Positions 9,000 to 16,835 of a DNA stretch of 64,000 bases are shown here, piece by piece. Origin of the DNA: Streptomyces goshikiensis (lineage in GTDB: Bacteria > Actinomycetota > Actinomycetes > Streptomycetales > Streptomycetaceae). The translations under genes were made by a program, and so were the position numbers. The number at the start of each line of letters is the position of its first letter. Position 1 is the first letter of the stretch. Under the pieces are notes generated by a model. That model had not been told where the DNA came from. It saw only the letters and a program-made list of their open reading frames with translations, and made no database searches. The stretch lies in contig NZ_BMVE01000016.1 of assembly GCF_014650555.1 (NCBI RefSeq), forward strand, positions 1-64,000, written 5' to 3'.

Positions 9000-9302
9000 C
9001 TTAAGGAAATCTTCGAGTTTTCCGTAACAACCGCTGACCCGGACCGACGGAATCCCGCCAAGAGGTCGGTTCCTCCCGCGCGAGCGCCGCCGGAACCCTT
9101 GACTCCGGCCCCAACTCCACTGGAACAGACAGCACTGCCGGGTTTACGCGCCCGCAACGCGGGTCGCCGCACCTCATCTCCGATCACGGAAAACGACCAA
9201 ACCGATGACCCAAAACACCCTATTTTCACGATACTTGCTGTTCAGAGAGGCCTCCCGGCGACCCGACCAACACCAACGCGCGGAGCCCGCGCTCCCGTTG
9301 AC

Positions 9303-9325
9303 AATCAGACAAGTCTGTTTGGTAT
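9303..9325. promoter_or_regulatory. ARE-like palindrome upstream of response regulator
   Basis: CAGAC-AA-GTCTG is an inverted repeat lying 60-80 bp before the response regulator start. The same 14-base core (CAGACAAGTCTGTT) recurs at 11722-11735, upstream of the TetR gene that starts at 11526. This points to shared control by one TetR-type receptor. Confidence 0.55.
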
Positions 9326-9384
9326 CTTCATTCAGCACGAGCGTTCAGCAGTCCGATGGCGCGACTGCGCCTCAGGAGGAGCAG

Positions 9385-10176
9385 ATGAATCGGCAGGCCG
9401 CGGATGTCCTCGAACCCCGCTCGGAGCAGATCCGCCCCCAGCGCACCCTGCTTTCCCAGCCGGGCCACTTCCCGCCGCCGCGGGTGGAGCGGCCCGCCGC
9501 CGCGGCCGAACCGGCCCTGCGGGTCCTCGTCGTCGAGAACGAGGCGCGCGCGGCCGACACCCTGGTGGTGGGGCTGCGCCGGCACGGCTACCTGGCCGAG
9601 AGCGTGGCCACCGGCGCCCTCGCCCTCCAGGCGCACGGCGACGCCGACCTGATCCTCCTCGACCTCGACCTGCCCGACCTCGACGGCCTGGAGGTCTGCC
9701 GCGCCATCCGCGCCGTCGGCGACACCCCGCTGATCGCGGTCACCGCGCGCGGCAGCGAGCTCGACCGGGTGCTCGGGCTCCAGGCCGGGGCGGACGACTA
9801 CCTCGTCAAGCCGTACGGTTTCCGCGAACTGCTCGCGCGGATGGAGGCGGTGATGCGCCGGGCCCGCCCCCGGCCGCAGGCCAGCCGGGTCATCACGCAC
9901 GGGCCGCTGCGCATCGACGCCGGCACCCGCGAGGTCCTGCTGGCCGGCCGGCCGGTGGAGCTGACGCGCAAGGAGTTCGACCTGCTCCATCTGCTCGCCT
10001 CGCAGCCGGAGGCGGTCATCTCCCGCCGCCAGCTGATGACGCAGGTGTGGGACGACACCTGGTCGCACCGCGGCCGCACCATCGACACCCACGTCAGCAG
10101 CCTGCGCGGCAAGCTCGGGGCGAGCGGCTGGATCGTCACGGTGCGCGGCGTCGGGTTCCGCCTCGGCCGGCCGTAG
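9385..10176 (+). CDS. Atypical orphan OmpR/PhoB-type response regulator
   Basis: Transcription factor (263 aa) with a Ser/Pro/Arg-rich leader of about 45 residues, a receiver domain (LRVLVVENEARAADTL to VKPYGFRELLARM) and a winged-helix DNA-binding domain (LTRKEFDLLHLLASQPEAVISR to VRGVGFRLG). The phospho-acceptor Asp in LILLDLDLPD and the Lys in VKPY are present. The acidic pocket is ENE instead of the usual DD/ED pair, so phosphorylation may be weak or absent, as in JadR1-type regulators that sit beside GBL genes. No histidine kinase is adjacent. The start at 9385 follows AGGAGGAGCAG. It is likely a pathway activator under ARE control. Confidence 0.85.
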   Translation: MNRQAADVLEPRSEQIRPQRTLLSQPGHFPPPRVERPAAAAEPALRVLVVENEARAADTLVVGLRRHGYLAESVATGALALQAHGDADLILLDLDLPDLDGLEVCRAIRAVGDTPLIAVTARGSELDRVLGLQAGADDYLVKPYGFRELLARMEAVMRRARPRPQASRVITHGPLRIDAGTREVLLAGRPVELTRKEFDLLHLLASQPEAVISRRQLMTQVWDDTWSHRGRTIDTHVSSLRGKLGASGWIVTVRGVGFRLGRP

Positions 10177-10200
10177 CCCCTCCCGGGCGCCCGGGAGGGG
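10177..10200 (+). terminator. Perfect 24-bp palindromic hairpin
   Basis: CCCCTCCCGGGC followed directly by its complement, starting right after the response-regulator stop codon. It is a likely intrinsic-type terminator or RNA-stability hairpin. No U-tract follows, as is common in actinomycetes. Confidence 0.6.
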
Positions 10201-10233
10201 CCGCCCGGGGCCCCTCGTTCCGCAGACCGATAC

Positions 10234-10256
10234 GATTCCGACAGGTCGGTTTGGTT
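10234..10256. promoter_or_regulatory. ARE-like operator upstream of TetR gene
   Basis: The core CCGACAGGTCGG (near-perfect inverted repeat) lies about 30 bp before the TetR start at 10282. It shares GACAGGTCGGTT with the site upstream of afsA copy 1. Autoregulation of the TetR gene is the simplest reading. Confidence 0.55.
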
Positions 10257-10281
10257 CCAGTCAGTAACGCAAGGACGTAGC

Positions 10282-10923
10282 ATGGCACAGCAAGAACGCG
10301 GCAACCGGTCGAGGCGGTCGATCCTGGAGGCCGCCGCGCGCGTCTTCGACGAGCGCGGGTACGACGCCGCGAGCACGAACGAGATCCTCGCGAGCACCGG
10401 TCTGACCAGGGGGGCGCTCTACCACCACTTCCCCTCGAAGGAGGCGATCGCCTCCGCGCTGGTGGCCGCGCAGAGCGAGGCGCTGGTGGTGCCCGACCAG
10501 CCCGTCAAGCTCCAGGCCGTCATCGACCTCACGCTGGAGTTCGCGCGCCGGCTCCAGCACGACCCGGTGCTGCGGGCGAGCGTACGGCTGGCGGTGGAGC
10601 AGACCTCCTTCTCGCGCCCGGCGCAGACCCCGTACGAGCAGTCGAACGCGACCATCCTCGACCTGCTGCGCCAGGCGCGGGAACAGGGTGAGGTGCTGCC
10701 CGGCGTGGACCTCCAGGAGGCCACGTCCACGATCGTGGGGGCCTTCACCGGCCTCCAGGTGATGTCGCAGGTGTACAGCAACCGGCAGGACCTGCCGGAC
10801 CGGGTCTGCGCGCTGTGGCGGTTCCTGCTGCCCGGACTGGCCACGCCCGGCATGCTCGCCCGGCTGCGCACGGCGCCGCTGCCGCAGACCGCACCGCAAG
10901 CCGCGCCGCAGACCGCGCCGTAG
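10282..10923 (+). CDS. TetR-family regulator, GBL-receptor type
   Basis: 213-residue TetR protein with N-terminal helix-turn-helix (SILEAAARVFDERGYDAAST to TRGALYHHFPSKEAIA, about residues 14-58), which matches the ArpA/ScbR-type subgroup. The ligand domain follows, and a short Pro/Gln/Ala repeat (about the last 15 residues) ends the protein. The start follows AAGGACGTAGC. An ARE-like operator lies 31 bp upstream, consistent with negative autoregulation. It is convergent with the next TetR gene, 15 bp apart. Receptor versus pseudo-receptor cannot be told from sequence. Confidence 0.85.
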   Translation: MAQQERGNRSRRSILEAAARVFDERGYDAASTNEILASTGLTRGALYHHFPSKEAIASALVAAQSEALVVPDQPVKLQAVIDLTLEFARRLQHDPVLRASVRLAVEQTSFSRPAQTPYEQSNATILDLLRQAREQGEVLPGVDLQEATSTIVGAFTGLQVMSQVYSNRQDLPDRVCALWRFLLPGLATPGMLARLRTAPLPQTAPQAAPQTAP

Positions 10924-10938
10924 CCCCCGCGCGCCCCG

Positions 10939-11526
10939 TCAGTCCTGACGGCCCGCCGCCCCCAGGGGGCTTCCTCCCCGCGCCGGCCCCCGGGGGCCGA
11001 ACAGGGGGCGCAGCAGGTCCCAGATCCGCTCCGAGGTGCGCGGTTCCCACCACGTGCCGTCGGTGCGCCCCAACGACTCCAGCCCGGCGGTGACCACCAC
11101 GGCGAGGTCGGCCAGTTCGGCCAGTTCCCCGCCGGCCGAGACCAGGTGACGGCGGACCAGGTCCAGGGCGTCGTCCCGCAGCCGCGGCGGCCCGGCGCTG
11201 CCGTCCGCCGCCAGCTGCGTGCCCGCCCGTACGAGTTCCTCGTCGCGCAGCGCGGTGCACAGCGAGGAACAGAACCGGGCGGCGGCCGACTCGGCGGGGC
11301 CTTCGAAGGCCTCCTCCGCCAGGGTCGTGGCCCGCTCGAAGGCCTGGCTGTACACGGCGGCGGTCAGCTCCGTGGTGGAGGAGAAGTGGTGGTAGAGCGC
11401 TCCGCGGCTCACTCCGGCGGTGCGGCAGATGTTCACCAGCCCGGCGTCGGCGGGCCGGCCGTCCGCGATGATCCTCGCCGCGGCGGAGACCAGGGCCTGG
11501 CGGGTCTGTTCGGAACGCTTCTGCAT
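10939..11526 (-). CDS. TetR-family regulator (second)
   Basis: 195-residue TetR protein; HTH in VSRGALYHHFSSTTELTAAV (about residues 38-57). The C-terminal ligand-binding region is more divergent than in the neighbouring TetR gene. It starts at ATG 11526. About 190 bp upstream lies the CAGACAAGTCTGTT palindrome shared with the response-regulator promoter, and an ARE-like stretch lies at 11604-11626. It probably acts in the same signalling circuit, perhaps as a pseudo-receptor. Confidence 0.82.
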   Translation of the reverse strand: MQKRSEQTRQALVSAAARIIADGRPADAGLVNICRTAGVSRGALYHHFSSTTELTAAVYSQAFERATTLAEEAFEGPAESAAARFCSSLCTALRDEELVRAGTQLAADGSAGPPRLRDDALDLVRRHLVSAGGELAELADLAVVVTAGLESLGRTDGTWWEPRTSERIWDLLRPLFGPRGPARGGSPLGAAGRQD

Positions 11527-11802
11527 GGCGCGGCACCTGCATCTCTCTCTTCACGGCACACAGAAGCGCGGGGGACCGCCGGGCCGTCGGCACTACACCG
11601 AATCATACAACCCTGCCTGTTTTTTGAAACCCCTCGCCCAACGAGAGCCCCTTTACAGCCCCTTTGACCTCCCCGGATGCTTGGTATTCGCTGATTTCGC
11701 GCAGACTGATTCAGTAACAACCAGACAAGTCTGTTCGTTATGACGGCGTCGGCCGGCGCCGTGACCTTCCCTCACCGGCCGACGCGGGAGCACTCCGGCC
11801 GG
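11527..11802. promoter_or_regulatory. Regulatory gap with ARE-like sites and a hairpin
   Basis: Upstream of the TetR gene at 10939-11526. It holds an ARE-like stretch at 11604-11626 (ACAACCCTGCCTGTTTTTTG), the repeated CAGACAAGTCTGTT palindrome at 11722-11735, and a 10-bp inverted repeat at 11747-11756/11775-11784. That repeat lies just downstream of the FAD oxidase gene and may terminate it. Confidence 0.55.
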
Positions 11803-13464
11803 TCAGACCTGCTTCACGGACATCGAGTGCCGGAAGTAGTCGGAGGGGTCCCACCTGGCCTTGACCTGCTGCAGCCGCGCGTAGTTGCCCTTGTAGTACA
11901 GCCGCTGCCACGGCACGCCGGAGGTGTTCTGCGCCGGATCGGCCATGTCGGTGTCCGGGTAGTTGATGTAGCAGCCGTCGGTCTGGCCGTCGAGGCCCGG
12001 GACCCCGCCCGTCGCCGCGTGCATGTTCGCGTACAGGGTGCGCAGCCAGGCGACGTGCGTGCTGTCCTCGGCCGCGCTGTTCCAGAACGTCTGGTAGAGC
12101 ATCTTGAAGGCCGAGCTGCGCTGCGGGATCGCCGTGGCGTCGGGCGCGACCGCGTTCACCTGGCCGCCGAAGGAGAACAGGATCAGCATGGCGCGCGGGT
12201 TCGTGTAGTCCGCCGCCGTCATCGACGCGTACAGCGAGGCGAGCTGCGCGTCCGTGAAGTTGGTGCGCATGTACGCCGACTTGTGGGCCCCGCGCAGCGT
12301 GGGGTCGTTGAGCGTGGTGTTGATGGTGCCGATGAGGCTGGCGGCCTGGAGCCACGGCAGTTTGCGGCTCGCGGCGCGCGCGGTGGTGACCCCGTCGAGG
12401 ATCTGGTTGAGGTAGGTGTCGAGCATCGCGGCCGCGTCGGGGACGCCGGCGTCCACCTGGGTGACCAGGTTCAGCATCCCGCTGGCCTTGGAGTAGACGT
12501 TCAGGATGCTGCTCAGGTTGCGCAGCGGCGAGTTGGGGGCGCTGTTCGCCTCGTGCCAGGCGCCGAAGTTCTTCACGAGCCGGCTGAACTTGGCCTCGTC
12601 CAGCTGGCTCCAGGGAATGCCCTGGATGTGCATCAGGACGTGGGAGGGCGGGGAGACGAGCTGGTTCTCCGGGGTGGCCGCGGAGCCGCCGGGGGCGTTC
12701 GGGGAGCGCAGCCAGTAGCGCGTGACCACGCCGAAGTTGCCGCCGCCGCCGCCCGTGTGCGCCCACCACAGGTCCCGGTTGGGGTCGTTCGGCTCGCGGG
12801 TGGCCCGCACGATGCGGGCGGTGCCGGAGGCGTCGACGGTGACGACCTCGACGGCGTAGAGGTGGTCGACGACCAGGCCGTTGCGGCGGGAGAGGAGACC
12901 GTAGCCGCCGCCGGCGATGTGGCCGCCCGCGCCGACGCCGTAGCAAACGCCGCCGGGGAGGGTGACGCCCCAGCCCTTGTACAGGGCCTCGTAGACGTTG
13001 AGGAGACGGGCGCCGGGCTCGACGGCGAAGGCCCGCATGGCCGGGTCGTAGCCCACGTACGTCATCTCGGAGCAGTCGAGGATGACCTGGACGTCCGGGT
13101 TGCAGACGAAGTTGCTGAAGCAGTGGCCGCCGCTGCGCACCGAGACCCGCTTGCCGGCCCGGTACGCGGCGGTGATGGCGGCGGCCGCGTCGGGCGCCGA
13201 CTTGATCATCTTCACGTACGAGGGCGCGGCGACGTACCGCTGGTTGTTGCCGGTGGTGAGCTGCGCGTACCGCGGGTCGTTCGGGGTGATCGTGGCCCCG
13301 GTCGGCGCCGTCGTACGCGCCCCCATGGCGTCCTGGCCCTCGCCCACGACCTCGTCGGCGACGGCCGGGGCGGCGGTGACGGCGCCGAGCGCCGCGCTGC
13401 CGGCGACGGCGGAGACGGTGGCGGCGGCGCCTCTGAAGAGCGCCCGTCTGGCGATGTTGGCCAT
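11803..13464 (-). CDS. Secreted berberine-bridge-type FAD oxidase (copy 1)
   Basis: PCMH-type flavoprotein oxidase (553 aa) with a likely Tat signal peptide (ARRALFRG at residues 5-12, hydrophobic stretch, AVADE). Both covalent FAD anchors of the berberine-bridge/GOOX class are visible: His114 in RSGGHC and Cys174 in PGGVCYGVGAGG, implying bicovalent flavin. The C-terminal substrate domain ends in RWDPSDYFRHSMSVKQV, typical of the family. Such enzymes perform late oxidations outside the membrane, often on exported products. A second, distinct copy lies at 25553-27076. It may be a separate transcript: it follows two hairpins that close the polyyne operon. Confidence 0.88.
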   Translation of the reverse strand: MANIARRALFRGAAATVSAVAGSAALGAVTAAPAVADEVVGEGQDAMGARTTAPTGATITPNDPRYAQLTTGNNQRYVAAPSYVKMIKSAPDAAAAITAAYRAGKRVSVRSGGHCFSNFVCNPDVQVILDCSEMTYVGYDPAMRAFAVEPGARLLNVYEALYKGWGVTLPGGVCYGVGAGGHIAGGGYGLLSRRNGLVVDHLYAVEVVTVDASGTARIVRATREPNDPNRDLWWAHTGGGGGNFGVVTRYWLRSPNAPGGSAATPENQLVSPPSHVLMHIQGIPWSQLDEAKFSRLVKNFGAWHEANSAPNSPLRNLSSILNVYSKASGMLNLVTQVDAGVPDAAAMLDTYLNQILDGVTTARAASRKLPWLQAASLIGTINTTLNDPTLRGAHKSAYMRTNFTDAQLASLYASMTAADYTNPRAMLILFSFGGQVNAVAPDATAIPQRSSAFKMLYQTFWNSAAEDSTHVAWLRTLYANMHAATGGVPGLDGQTDGCYINYPDTDMADPAQNTSGVPWQRLYYKGNYARLQQVKARWDPSDYFRHSMSVKQV

Positions 13465-13500
13465 GCTGGTTTCCCCCTTGGATGTGACGGTGTGTGGGAG

Positions 13501-13599
13501 GGGCCCCCGGCTGCTGCCGGGGGCCCGTCCGGGGTAGGAGTCGGATGCGGGACGTCGGGAACGGGAAAGGACCGCCGGGGCCCCCGGTGGCCGGGGGCC
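13501..13599 (-). terminator. Two GC hairpins closing the polyyne operon
   Basis: Just beyond the SDR stop (13607) lie ggcccccgg/ccgggggcc (13579-13587 and 13591-13599, 3-nt loop). Further on lie gggcccccgg/ccgggggccc (13501-13510 and 13517-13526, 6-nt loop). Both are perfect stems, and they probably end the minus-strand transcript. Confidence 0.55.
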
Positions 13600-13606
13600 G
13601 GGGCGG

Positions 13607-14374
13607 CTAGCCCTTGGGGGCCGGGCCGTTGCCCAGCGACGAGGCGCCGCTGGCGTCGATGACCTGGCCGGAGACCCAGCCGGCCTCGCCGGACGCGAGG
13701 AACGCGGCGATGCCCGCCACGTCCGCCGGGGTGCCGGTGCGGCCGAACGCCGACCAGCTCTCGGCCGCGGCCCGCATCTGCGGGTACGCCAGCCAGGGGT
13801 TGAAGTCGGTGTCGATGATGCCGGGGGCGATCGCGTTGACGGTGATCCCCCGGGGCGCGAGCGCCTCGGCGAGGGTCAGGGTCAGGGTGTTGGCCGCGCC
13901 CTTGCTCAGCGAGTACGCGACGACGTTGGGCATGGCGATACGGGTGGTGGCGCTGGAGACGTTGATGATCCGGCCGCCGTCCCGCAGCCGCGTCAGGCCC
14001 TGCTGGATGACGAAGAACAGGGACTTGACGTTGACGGCGATCAGCTTGTCGAAGGCCTCCTCCTGCACGCCCTCGATCGGGCCGAGCAGGCCGGCGCCGG
14101 CGTTGTTGACCAGGATGTCCAGGCCGTCGGCGTGCCGGTCGAACTCGGCCCAGAGCGCGGCCGCGTCGCCGGCCACGCCCAGTTCGGCCTGGACGAGGAA
14201 GGCCTGGCCGCCCGCGGCCTCGATGGCGGCGACGACCTCCTTGGCGGCGCCGTCACTGCTGTTGTAGTGGACGCCCACGCGGGCGCCGTCCGCGGCCAGC
14301 CGCTCGGCGACGGCGCGGCCGATGCCCTTGCTCGCGCCGGTCACCAGTGCGGTCTTGCCCGTAAGTGCGGTCAT
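13607..14374 (-). CDS. Short-chain dehydrogenase/reductase
   Basis: Classical SDR (255 aa): TGASKGIG at residues 12-19, NNAGAG, INVSSATT with the catalytic Ser, YSLSKGAAN giving the YxxxK pair, and NAIAPGIIDT. It is close to 3-oxoacyl-ACP reductase/alcohol dehydrogenase-type SDRs. The start at 14374 has AGGAGA seven bases upstream. It is the last gene of the minus-strand operon that starts with the thioesterase at 25349. It may reduce or oxidise a hydroxyl/keto group of the lipid product (inference). Confidence 0.85.
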   Translation of the reverse strand: MTALTGKTALVTGASKGIGRAVAERLAADGARVGVHYNSSDGAAKEVVAAIEAAGGQAFLVQAELGVAGDAAALWAEFDRHADGLDILVNNAGAGLLGPIEGVQEEAFDKLIAVNVKSLFFVIQQGLTRLRDGGRIINVSSATTRIAMPNVVAYSLSKGAANTLTLTLAEALAPRGITVNAIAPGIIDTDFNPWLAYPQMRAAAESWSAFGRTGTPADVAGIAAFLASGEAGWVSGQVIDASGASSLGNGPAPKG

Positions 14375-14410
14375 ATTGACATCTCCTGAATCGAGTGGGG
14401 ACAACAGTTT

Positions 14411-15409
14411 TCAATGGGTCCGGGGGTACGCGGGCCGCTTCGGCCGAACCCGGGGGACCACCGGCCCGGGCCCGTGCCGGCCGCGCGCCGGCCGCGGCGC
14501 CGGCCCCGCCAGGACGGGCCCGCCGGCGACCGAGCGCACGGTGGTGGTGGCGCACGGCAGGGCGAACCGGAGCCGGTGCCCCGGGCCGCCGAACAGCAGG
14601 TGCAGCGCCGGATCGGCCCCGGCGGCCGCGGTGTCGGCCCCGTACGCCGCCCCGGTGACGGCGCAGAGGCCGGGGCGGTCCGCGAAGAGCTCCGCCAGGG
14701 CCGCCGCGGCCAGGTTGGAGCCGCCCTTCACGGCCAGGACCGGGGCGGCCCGCCCCTCCCGTACCGCCAGCACCAGCGGGTAGCTGGTGAGCGGCGCCAG
14801 CCGGCGCCGCAACGCGGCGCGGGCCGCCGGGTCCGCGCCGACGACGACCGGGGCTCCCTTGACCGTCACCCGGCCGTCGGGCACCCCGAGCGAGGCGGCG
14901 GTGTCCAGCGCCGGCCACAGGGCCGGTACGGGCCGCACCGCGCCCGGGGTGAACAGCCGCTCCCCGCCCGGCCCGCGCAGCTCGGCCCGCGCGCCGGTCA
15001 GCGCCTCGGTGAGGGTGAGCCTCCCGGCGGCGTCCAGGGCGTCCAGCAGCCGCTGTTCGGCCGGCCGGCTCTGGGCGAGGGCCCGGAGCAGGCGGCGGAT
15101 GCCCTCGGCGTGGTCCGCGCCGGCGTCCAGCCGGGCGGTGGCGACCGCGGTCCCGGGGCCGAGGTCCCGGGGCCCGGCGGTCAGCAGCGCCTCGTCCGAG
15201 GACAGCACCAGTACGTCGGCGTCGGGCCCCGCCTCGGCCAGCAGCGCGGCCGGCGAGGTCCCTTGCCGGGCGGCCAGCACGCGCCGCCCGGCGTGCCGGC
15301 CGGTCGGCTCGATCCGCAGCATCCCGGCGTACGGTTCGGCGGCGATGACCACGGCCCGCCGCCGGCCGGGCGCAGCCGAACGCCATACGGCGGGGCTGAC
15401 GCTGATCAC
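14411..15409 (-). CDS. Unknown protein in polyyne operon
   Basis: 332-residue protein from a GTG start that overlaps the MFS stop by 4 nt (GTGA). I do not recognise the family. It is Ala/Gly/Arg-rich, has no signal peptide or membrane span that I can see, and contains a repeated theme of LVLSSDEALLTAGPRDLG and later VKGGSNLAAAALAELF. The C-terminal 40 residues are Pro/Arg-rich and probably disordered. Tight coupling to an exporter and a polyyne cassette suggests a role in product formation or self-protection, but the function is open. Confidence 0.65.
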   Translation of the reverse strand: MISVSPAVWRSAAPGRRRAVVIAAEPYAGMLRIEPTGRHAGRRVLAARQGTSPAALLAEAGPDADVLVLSSDEALLTAGPRDLGPGTAVATARLDAGADHAEGIRRLLRALAQSRPAEQRLLDALDAAGRLTLTEALTGARAELRGPGGERLFTPGAVRPVPALWPALDTAASLGVPDGRVTVKGAPVVVGADPAARAALRRRLAPLTSYPLVLAVREGRAAPVLAVKGGSNLAAAALAELFADRPGLCAVTGAAYGADTAAAGADPALHLLFGGPGHRLRFALPCATTTVRSVAGGPVLAGPAPRPARGRHGPGPVVPRVRPKRPAYPRTH

Positions 15410-16800
15410 CGGGCCGGCTCCGCCGCCCGGGGCCGGGCGATGGTCAGGCAGACGACGCCCGCGGCCAGGCCGATGCCGAGGGTCAGCCACCAGCCGCGGT
15501 CGAAGGCGGCGACCCGGCCGGCGCCCGCGGTGCCTGCGAGCACGGCGATCAGCACGGCGACCCCGAGGACCGAGCCGATCTGACGGGCCATCGTGACGAC
15601 CGCCGAGCCGGTGGAGAAGGTGCCCGGCGGCAGCGCGGCCACCCCGGCGCCGACCAGCGTCGGCACGGTCAGCCCGACGCCGACGCCGGTGAGCAGCATG
15701 CCGGGCAGCAGCCCGGTGACGTACTCGGGCCGGGTGCCGAGCGCCGCCAGCCACCAGCCGATGCCGGCGGCGAAGACCAGGCAGCCGAAGGCGGAGACCG
15801 CGCCGGCGCCCCAGCGTTTGGTGAGCGGCCCGGCGCCCATCGCGAGGATCGGCACCATCGACGGGCCGGGGGCGATGGCCAGTCCGGTCTGCAGCGGGGT
15901 CCAGTGCCAGACGTCCTGGGACCAGAGCACCGCGGACAGCAGCATCATCGCGAAGGCCACCGCGAAGACCAGGTTGGCGAGCGTCGCGGAGGACATCCCG
16001 GGCAGCTTCAGCAGGCCCAGCGGCAGCACCGGCGCGGGGTGGCGCGCGGAGCGCAGGACGAACAGCACCAGGATCACGACCGAGCCGCCCAGGCAGCCGA
16101 GCACCTCGTACGAGGACCAGCCCCAGTCCTCGCTGCGGACCACGCCGAGCGAGAGGAGGGCGATGCCGGCGGTGAGCAGGCCGACGCCCAGCAGGTCGGC
16201 GCGGGCGGCGGCGGTCCGCCCGGGGGTGGCCGGGATCGCGCGCAGGCCCACGATCCAGGCGACGAGCCCGATCGGCACGTTGACCAGGAAGATCAGGCGC
16301 CAGTCGAGTTCGGTGAGCAGACCGCCGGCCAGCGGCCCGAAGGCCGCCGCGAGCCCGCTGATGGCGCTCCACGTACGGATCGAGGGGATCCGCCGTTCCG
16401 GCGGCGCCACGGTGAGCAGGATGCCCAGGGAGGACGGGATGAGTAGCCCCGCCCCGACGGCCTGTACGACGCGGGCGCCGACGAGCACCCACACGGTGGG
16501 GGCCAGCGCGCAGGCCACGGAGGCGAGCGTGAAGACCACCAGTCCGGCCAGGTAGGCCCGGCGCGGCCCGATCCGGTCGGCCAGTCCGCCGGCCGGGATC
16601 AGGGAGGCCGCGAAGATCACCGCGTAGGCGTTGAGGATCCACGACAGCGAGGCCAGGGAGGCCCCGTCGTAGTGCGCGCCGACGTCGGGCAGGGCGACGT
16701 TGACGATGAAGACGTCGAGGTTCGACATCGCCACGCCGGCCGATATCACCCCGAGGACCACGCCGAACCTGGTGGCCTGCCCGGTGGTTGTTGTTGCCAT
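15406..16800 (-). CDS. MFS exporter (DHA2, 14-TMS type)
   Basis: 464-residue integral membrane protein of the drug:H+ antiporter-2 type. Visible motifs: LDVFIVNVALPDVG (motif D1), GGLADRIGPRRAYLAG (motif A) and GARVVQAVGAGLLIPSSLGIL (motif C-like), with hydrophobic segments through the length consistent with 14 helices. The start at 16800 is preceded by GGAGA. It lies 35 bp after the P450 gene. It probably exports the polyyne-derived product and gives self-resistance. Confidence 0.9.
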   Translation of the reverse strand: MATTTTGQATRFGVVLGVISAGVAMSNLDVFIVNVALPDVGAHYDGASLASLSWILNAYAVIFAASLIPAGGLADRIGPRRAYLAGLVVFTLASVACALAPTVWVLVGARVVQAVGAGLLIPSSLGILLTVAPPERRIPSIRTWSAISGLAAAFGPLAGGLLTELDWRLIFLVNVPIGLVAWIVGLRAIPATPGRTAAARADLLGVGLLTAGIALLSLGVVRSEDWGWSSYEVLGCLGGSVVILVLFVLRSARHPAPVLPLGLLKLPGMSSATLANLVFAVAFAMMLLSAVLWSQDVWHWTPLQTGLAIAPGPSMVPILAMGAGPLTKRWGAGAVSAFGCLVFAAGIGWWLAALGTRPEYVTGLLPGMLLTGVGVGLTVPTLVGAGVAALPPGTFSTGSAVVTMARQIGSVLGVAVLIAVLAGTAGAGRVAAFDRGWWLTLGIGLAAGVVCLTIARPRAAEPAR

Positions 16801-16835
16801 GGGAGTCGTCTCCGGTAGTGGCTGCGGGTTTCGGG

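Larger units (their letters stand above)
8890..9384. promoter_or_regulatory. Divergent intergenic region with two ARE-like operators
   Basis: About 500 bp between afsA copy 1 (leftward) and the response regulator gene (rightward), lower in GC than the surroundings. It holds two ARE-like sequences, at 8977-8999 (core GACAGGTCGGTT) and 9303-9325 (core CAGACAAGTCTGTT). Each core recurs elsewhere in the window, at 10240-10251 and 11722-11735 respectively. I see no coding sequence here. Confidence 0.6.
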
